From: Clostridium sp. MCC353
GTDB taxonomy: Bacteria > Bacillota > Clostridia > Lachnospirales > Lachnospiraceae
NCBI RefSeq assembly: GCF_018785315.1
Contig: NZ_WQPN01000006.1
Span: 1 to 64,000, forward strand
DNA: 64,000 bases
Reading direction: 5' to 3'
Positions 59,343 through 64,000 of this stretch are shown piece after piece. The position numbers and the translations under genes were made by a program. The notes beneath the pieces are model-generated. The model had not been told where the DNA came from, did no database searches, and saw nothing but the letters and a program-made list of their open reading frames with translations. The first letter of the stretch is position 1. Every line of letters begins with the position of its first letter.

Positions 59343-60428
59343 TTATCTGACCGCATCATACATATCAAATACTTCGTCATACATCTTAATGCTGTCCTCA
59401 TGGTTCAGCACTTCCAACTGGTTATTGGTAGTTTCTGCCCGGTCCGCAAATTCCTGGTCTTCCGGCAGTTTGAGTAAAAGGTCATTTAATTTTTGAACCA
59501 CATCCGGGCTCATTCCCTTGGATGCGATGATAAACTGGCCTCCCGTAACAATTTTATCTCCCAGCCCGATATCCGTAAAAGACGGGACATCGGGATAATC
59601 CGCTTCCCGTTCCTTAGAAATAAATGCCAGCGGTATCAGGTCACCGGTTCCTTTATAGCCGTCCAGCGTATTGTAAGAGGCGATGAAAATGTCCGCCATG
59701 CCGCCCAAAACATTGGTCACCTGTTCACTGCTGGATGCCTGCAAAAGTTTTACATCCAAATCCAGCCCTTTACAGAGAATCGCCGTATAAGCTTCGCTGA
59801 GGGAACCGGATGATATAACGACCCTCACTTTACCTGGATTTTCATGGGCGTAATTCACAAATTCATCAAATGTTTTAAACGGCGCGTCTTTAGAACACAC
59901 AATGGCGTTGGAATGGGCCCCGGTTATCACCCGGTTTACGATTGTAAACTGCCCCTCGTCCCTCACATCGTATTCATATTGTCCGTTCTGATACAGGTTC
60001 ACGCCCTGACTTCCCACCATTGCGATATGATAATCCGGATTATCGGATGTTCTTATGCTTTCCAGCATAACCGCCCCGCTGCCGGTGGGCTCGTTCTGGA
60101 TCACCACAGTGCCGCCGGCGGCCTTTTCCAGATAATCCCCCACGATCCTGGCTGCCGTATCCGTGGCTCCTCCGGCGCTTCCCGGCACATGAAGGGTTAT
60201 ATTCTCTTCCGGCCATTTGATCTCAGGGCCGGTTCCCTCTGTCTGGCTCTCTTTCGCTTCTGCTCCCTGATCTTTAGAAGCGGCAGTTTCTTCCTTTTTC
60301 TCCGCTGCCGCAGCAGTCGTTGACGCCGGTTCCTTTGCCGCCGAATTAGCCGCCTCAGCGCTGCATCCCGCCAGCGCCAGCCCCATAACCATAACTGTCC
60401 CCACAATTACTGCCAATCTCTTTTTCAT
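59343..60428 (-). CDS. tctC: Tripartite tricarboxylate transporter substrate-binding lipoprotein TctC
   Basis: A 361-residue lipoprotein: lipobox LAGC at about residue 22, a Glu/Ala/Lys-rich linker to residue 70, then the Bug/TctC fold (ITLHVPGSAGGATDTAARIV, then VVIQNEPTGSGAVMLESI, then VGSQGVNLYQNG). It captures the carboxylate outside the cell. The first-position GATDT binding loop is conserved. AAGGAG lies before the ATG. Confidence 0.92.
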   Translation of the reverse strand: MKKRLAVIVGTVMVMGLALAGCSAEAANSAAKEPASTTAAAAEKKEETAASKDQGAEAKESQTEGTGPEIKWPEENITLHVPGSAGGATDTAARIVGDYLEKAAGGTVVIQNEPTGSGAVMLESIRTSDNPDYHIAMVGSQGVNLYQNGQYEYDVRDEGQFTIVNRVITGAHSNAIVCSKDAPFKTFDEFVNYAHENPGKVRVVISSGSLSEAYTAILCKGLDLDVKLLQASSSEQVTNVLGGMADIFIASYNTLDGYKGTGDLIPLAFISKEREADYPDVPSFTDIGLGDKIVTGGQFIIASKGMSPDVVQKLNDLLLKLPEDQEFADRAETTNNQLEVLNHEDSIKMYDEVFDMYDAVR

Positions 60429-60462
60429 AGTTTTTGTACTCCTTTATGTATTTTTATGTAAC

Positions 60463-61275
60463 TTATTTTAACTGAATCCCCAATTCAATCTCATACCACT
60501 TATACTGTTCCGGGAAACAAAATCTGCTGTCAGCCCCCACTTTGTCCAGTTCCTGCCGGACTTTCTGCTCCGCTTCCTGAAAACTCATTTTCCATTTGTT
60601 TTCCACCTTTTCATGATGGTGGGGCAGCACAATGGCTGCGCCGAATTCAGCGCATTCCCGCGCATATTCCTCAGGGCTGTTAAACGCGGTCTGGCGGATC
60701 AGAATGTTAGGGCAAAATTCCCTGCCAATCCTGTAAATTTCCCGGTTCACCGCGTATCCGCTGACCATCATGATCCTCAAATTGTTGGACAAAGTCATTA
60801 AAATGTGATAGCTTTCCAGCCATCCAAACTGATCCGGTACTCCATGTCCATCGATTCCGAAATTCCGCATCGTCGTGCCAAGAGTGCTCTCCGGCCTGCC
60901 TCTTACCGGGTCCAATAGGCGGGTATGCTTCGCCCTGTAAAACTGAAACTTCACATTGCCGAAATCATAGTTTTCCCCATTGCCCACCGGGTAGAGATTG
61001 GCAAAGGAAAGATTGAAAAAACGGGCCAGCGGCATAGCTGACTGTTCTCCGATCATCAATTTGGGCTGAAATTTTTCAGACAGATATCCAATGTCCGACG
61101 TGTGGTCAAAATGAGTGTGGGTGCAGAGTATGTAATCCGCCCTTTCAAACTGTTCCGCCGAAAATTCAGGGAATTTGTGAACGGTGATATCCGGATCGGT
61201 AATGATGTGTTCCCCTCCCGGCAGGATCATTTCATAACAGGCTTCATAGATCCAGCGAATTGATAGTTTAGACAT
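60463..61275 (-). CDS. UlaG-like metallo-beta-lactamase-fold hydrolase
   Basis: A 270-residue enzyme. The metal motif HTHFDHTSD (HxHxDH), upstream DPDI and downstream HHHEKVENKWK are present. It resembles UlaG-type lactonases, which open sugar-acid lactones. It is first in the operon with TctCBA and CocE, suggesting that it prepares or hydrolyses the imported compound. AGGAGG precedes the start. A promoter with an AgrA-like direct repeat lies upstream. Confidence 0.85.
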   Translation of the reverse strand: MSKLSIRWIYEACYEMILPGGEHIITDPDITVHKFPEFSAEQFERADYILCTHTHFDHTSDIGYLSEKFQPKLMIGEQSAMPLARFFNLSFANLYPVGNGENYDFGNVKFQFYRAKHTRLLDPVRGRPESTLGTTMRNFGIDGHGVPDQFGWLESYHILMTLSNNLRIMMVSGYAVNREIYRIGREFCPNILIRQTAFNSPEEYARECAEFGAAIVLPHHHEKVENKWKMSFQEAEQKVRQELDKVGADSRFCFPEQYKWYEIELGIQLK

Positions 61276-61355
61276 GGTTCCTCCTTTTTTAGTTGGTAAT
61301 TTTTACTGCTATTTTTTAAATTTTTATAACAGTACCGTTGTTTTGTACAAAATGT

Positions 61356-61419
61356 ATTATATTTACCAGCTTTTTTCAATCACTTTGACGCAGTTGGTCT
61401 TTTTTCAGACGTAGTTGGC
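61356..61419 (-). promoter_or_regulatory. Candidate LytTR-activated promoter of the MBL-TctCBA-CocE operon
   Basis: Minus-strand -10 TATAAT (61356-61361) with no consensus -35 (AGTGAT at the right distance), preceded by two direct repeats, GCAGTTGGT (61390-61398) and GTAGTTGGC (61411-61419), separated by 12 bases. That 9-12-9 spacing is known for AgrA-class LytTR regulators. The remainder of the 61276-61668 gap holds no recognised gene. Confidence 0.5.
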
Positions 61420-61600
61420 TGAGTGGAGGGTGAATAATCTTCTGGCTTCCTATCCAGCTTGCCGGGAAATGGAATACCAGGAAATGGGATATCCGTGTGA
61501 ATTTGCAGACAAGTGCAGATGTAAAAGATAAAATGGAATTGCACAGCTAAAATCAAGCGCCGGCCCCCATTTAATCAGCAGAAAACACAGAGCAGTTGAA

Positions 61601-61651
61601 ACCGGGAATCAGGCTAATGTACGAATGGCTGAACAAAGCCTGATTCCCGGT
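61601..61651 (-). terminator. Stem-loop after the AgrC-like kinase gene
   Basis: A 15-bp stem (ACCGGGAATCAGGCT with AGCCTGATTCCCGGT), 18 bases after the stop of the kinase on the minus strand. The T-run is weak (TTTCAACTG), so termination may be incomplete. Confidence 0.65.
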
Positions 61652-61668
61652 AAGGATAATATCTGATT

Positions 61669-62994
61669 CTATGGCACAGGCATCACAATTTTCAGCACAA
61701 AATAGTGGTTGTCATCCACCTCCGCTGAATAACTCCCGTGGTATTTATCCAGCGCATATCCAATGCTGAGTATCCCGATTCCATGGAGTTTATCGTCTAT
61801 TTTGCTTGAAACCAGCCTCTCCCCGTCCATGACCAGATCATTTTCAAAATAATTCATAAAACGGAATACCAGATATCCCTGGACGGTCCCGGCCTTGATA
61901 TAGATCCTTCTTTTGTCCTCGTCCCTTACCTGAATGGACGCTTCAATGGCATTGTCCACGGCATTGGACACAATGGCGCAGAGATCAATTTCTTTGATAA
62001 AACCGGACTGTCTCAAATCCATGTTCACATTCATGCGGATTCCCTGTTCCTGAGCCCATTGCAGCTTTTCAGCCATCAGGCCGTCAATCACCCTATTTCC
62101 GGTTTCCGCGGCCAGAGTGGTCTCTTCTAACTCCTTCTGCATCTGTTTGATATAGGATTTTACCTGTGTGTTGTCATCCGCCATTTTTTGAATGGCCAGC
62201 AAATGGTTCTTCATGTCATGCTGCAGACAGCGGAGTTTTGTTTCTATTTTTTCCCGTTCCATCAGGGCCTGATAGCGGTAATTCTGGAGGGACAGCATCA
62301 CCTCCAGCTCCCGCCGCTTTCCCTCGGTCTTGGAAAAACGCTCCATCACAACCACCGCTGCCAGCACCAGCACCACCAGGGCATAGTAATAAATGCTCAT
62401 TTCCGACAGGGCATGGAACGTGTTCTGGTAATCATACCGGAACTTCATGGACTGTTTCATATAGATGATCACCAGGGAAATGAACAGGTAGATGCCGATA
62501 AAAAATGTATTGTTCTTTCTCTCCGAATTGAACTCACATTCCTTCCGCACAAGGCGCAGCATCAGGTAAAGAACTATAAATTGAACCAGATGGACAAAAA
62601 TCACGTTAACAACGGAATTTGAAAAAACCGGCGTCTCTTCCGTCCTGAATTCAATAAAAGGTGACGCCATAAAAATATTGGTGAAATTGGTATAAATAAT
62701 GGTGAGCAGCAGAACCAGATACAGTTTCTTTGCGATCTTTCCCTCCTTCAGCAGTACTAAATACAAAAAGGTGATGACACACCGGATCGCGAATCTGGCA
62801 GCCACGGTTTCGACCTGGAGATAAGGCCACATATGTTCCGGCCAAACGGTGACTATCATCCCCAGCAGCACAAAAAAACCGGCGCATTTTTGGATAGCTC
62901 CGGTCTTTTGGTCTTTCATAGGCCAGAAAAAATAGACCACGGAAAACATATCGTTAAACATTCTGAGCACAATCTTAACTACATCATGAGCCAT
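61669..62994 (-). CDS. AgrC-like GHKL sensor histidine kinase
   Basis: A 441-residue kinase with six hydrophobic segments in the first 220 residues, a coiled stretch, the phospho-acceptor histidine in CLQHDMKNHLLAIQKM and a GHKL ATPase domain (N box VSNAVDNAIEAS, G box KLHGIGILSIGYAL). Like AgrC/ComD, such kinases often sense peptides, but no peptide or AgrB gene is visible beside it. It follows the response regulator stop with no gap. Its operon is separated from the Tct operon by the 61276-61668 gap. Confidence 0.9.
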   Translation of the reverse strand: MAHDVVKIVLRMFNDMFSVVYFFWPMKDQKTGAIQKCAGFFVLLGMIVTVWPEHMWPYLQVETVAARFAIRCVITFLYLVLLKEGKIAKKLYLVLLLTIIYTNFTNIFMASPFIEFRTEETPVFSNSVVNVIFVHLVQFIVLYLMLRLVRKECEFNSERKNNTFFIGIYLFISLVIIYMKQSMKFRYDYQNTFHALSEMSIYYYALVVLVLAAVVVMERFSKTEGKRRELEVMLSLQNYRYQALMEREKIETKLRCLQHDMKNHLLAIQKMADDNTQVKSYIKQMQKELEETTLAAETGNRVIDGLMAEKLQWAQEQGIRMNVNMDLRQSGFIKEIDLCAIVSNAVDNAIEASIQVRDEDKRRIYIKAGTVQGYLVFRFMNYFENDLVMDGERLVSSKIDDKLHGIGILSIGYALDKYHGSYSAEVDDNHYFVLKIVMPVP

Positions 62995-63708
62995 CTATAC
63001 AGTCCCCCCCAGATATTCCGCCATTCCCTTCAAAAACTCCTTTTTCCGGTTCCTGCTGACAGGGATCTGTTCCCCATTATGAAGTGTTAAACTTTCGGCC
63101 GATACGGAGGCCACATATCTGAAAGAAACTAAAAACGCCACATGGCACCGTCCAAATCCCCAGCCCTTCAGTTCTTCTTCCAGGCCGGAAATCTTTCCAT
63201 GAAAACTTAACGCGCGGTCTTTCAGATGTAAAATCACTTTATGGTTCTGAACTTCTATATAATAAATGGACGCGGATCTGACCCGGTACACCTTCTGCCC
63301 TTCCCTGATGAGAAGCTCCTTCCCCCTGGCTTCTTTCAGTTTCTTTATGGCAGCGGTCACTTCAATTCTGAAATCCTCATACTGAACCGGCTTGGTCAGA
63401 AAGCTGAAGGCCCGCACCCGGTATCCTTCTATGGCGTACTGGGCCATGGAAGTGATAAAAATAATGCATACATCCTTTTTCTGCTCCCGGATTTTCTTCG
63501 CCGTCTCAATCCCGTCTAACTCTCCCATCTTTATGTCTAACAGCAGGATATCCAGCTTTTCAGGATAGTTTTCCAAAAGCTCCTCCCCGCTGTTAAAAAC
63601 GAAAATCTGCGCCTCTTCCCCTAATGAGGCGCAGAGTGTATCTATATAGCCGTTCAGGACTTCTGCGGCATCCTTTTCATCTTCACAAACAGCAAAACGA
63701 ATCCTCAT
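62995..63708 (-). CDS. LytTR-family response regulator
   Basis: A 237-residue protein. The receiver domain starts MRIRFAVCEDEKDAAEVLNG, with the phospho-acceptor in DILLLDIKMGELDGIE and the conserved lysine in SFLTKPVQYEDF. The C-terminal LytTR DNA-binding domain is seen in YYIEVQNHKVILHLKDRALSF and FGRCHVAFLVSFRYV. LytTR proteins bind 9-bp direct repeats spaced two helical turns apart; such a pair lies about 1.6 kb downstream before the TctCBA operon. It is first in its operon, with the kinase immediately after. Confidence 0.9.
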   Translation of the reverse strand: MRIRFAVCEDEKDAAEVLNGYIDTLCASLGEEAQIFVFNSGEELLENYPEKLDILLLDIKMGELDGIETAKKIREQKKDVCIIFITSMAQYAIEGYRVRAFSFLTKPVQYEDFRIEVTAAIKKLKEARGKELLIREGQKVYRVRSASIYYIEVQNHKVILHLKDRALSFHGKISGLEEELKGWGFGRCHVAFLVSFRYVASVSAESLTLHNGEQIPVSRNRKKEFLKGMAEYLGGTV

Positions 63709-63896
63709 TTCACCTTACCCCCTTTAGGGTTTATTTTAACGAAATTTTAACGGTTAAGCAACTGTTAATCGGAAGGACAAAAGATGGACGACGGAGCATG
63801 GTACAGGTTTGGATACTGCAATTAAACTGTTAATCTAATCCTTTTTGTGGTATGATACAAATAGTGAGTATCTGTTATTTGAGAGGAGGCGATTAC

Positions 63897-64000
63897 GTGA
63901 TTCAGAAGAAAAAATTGCCAATTGGTAATGATGAGTTCCGTGAGGTCCGGGAACTGGATTATTACTATGTAGATAAATCCCTGATGATTAAGGATTTCCT
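63897..64000 (+). CDS. AAA-ATPase-like protein, 5' end only (window edge)
   Basis: A GTG start with GAGAGGAGG eight bases upstream, reading MIQKKKLPIGNDEFREVREL then DYYYVDKSLMIKDF. The P-IG-x-x-x-F-x-x-x-R pattern followed by YYVDKS is the N-terminus of the AAA-ATPase_like (PF09820) / PD-(D/E)xK DUF1703 family, abundant in gut Clostridia and often in many copies per genome. The rest is outside the window. A TATGAT box lies at 63851-63856; the -35 is unclear. Confidence 0.75.
   Translation, partial: MIQKKKLPIGNDEFREVRELDYYYVDKSLMIKDF

Noticed and set aside
61420-61600. Possible gene remnant between the MBL hydrolase and the kinase
   Set aside because: No frame of meaningful length or similarity could be read, so nothing is called there.

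Overview
The window looks like chromosome of a gut-type Firmicute of the class Clostridia, most likely Lachnospiraceae (Hungatella/Enterocloster/Lachnoclostridium-like). The reasons are strong AGGAGG-type ribosome sites, Gram-positive lipoprotein signals, choline-binding-type cell-wall repeats, CUT1 sugar ABC transporters paired with YesMN-type regulators, and a low-to-medium GC background. Most genes are on the minus strand, so operons read from high to low coordinates.

Layout. (1) 1-1300: a retron, with an msr/msd RNA and its reverse transcriptase, ending in a 67-bp palindrome at the window edge. (2) 1324-9221: a wall-binding repeat protein, a 2-hydroxyacid dehydrogenase, an aspartate dehydrogenase-like protein, an EamA transporter, an AIPR-family phage-defence protein, a Gfo/Idh/MocA oxidoreductase and a low-molecular-weight tyrosine phosphatase, interspersed with copies of a structured intergenic repeat and two short tandem repeats. 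(3) 9222-10900: an amplified type I toxin-antitoxin array. Each unit carries a tiny holin-like toxin, and two units keep an antisense RNA promoter and a broken copy of the 5' end of the neighbouring phosphatase gene. (4) 10781-17200: an AT-rich accessory block with a Sel1-repeat protein, a glycine-rich membrane protein of unknown family, a truncated HD-domain protein, a decayed zinc ribbon and a zinc-ribbon membrane protein. (5) 17569-22650: an operon with two D-2-hydroxyacid dehydrogenases, a GltS-type symporter and an RraA-like aldolase, behind an RpiR regulator; both promoters carry the same 24-bp motif. (6) 22805-40413: a large glycan-use locus with GH42, GH92, a URO-D-like protein, an ABC importer, an AraC-type membrane regulator, a HAD hydrolase, GH4, a frameshifted six-hairpin glycosidase, a sulfatase and a MATE exporter. 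(7) 40621-41993: three plus-strand genes. (8) 42024-50325: a YesMN two-component system, an ABC importer and a divergent PL9-type lyase, suggesting pectin or rhamnogalacturonan use. (9) 50352-53435: a Tet(M)-like ribosome GTPase fused to a Rae1/YacP-type nuclease domain, flanked by a 92-bp inverted repeat. (10) 53530-55202: an ImmA/IrrE plus DUF4411 toxin-antitoxin pair. (11) 55533-63708: a TctCBA carboxylate transporter with a metallo-beta-lactamase-fold hydrolase and a CocE-type esterase, next to an AgrC/LytTR-type two-component system. A direct-repeat site with AgrA-like geometry lies in front of the transporter operon. (12) The right edge cuts an AAA-ATPase-like gene.

The most unusual elements are the toxin array with embedded phosphatase fragments, the fused ribosomal-protection/A-site nuclease protein, the retron whose effector is not visible here, and the Sel1 plus membrane-protein pair as a possible uncharacterised defence module. 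All functions are assigned from sequence reading alone.
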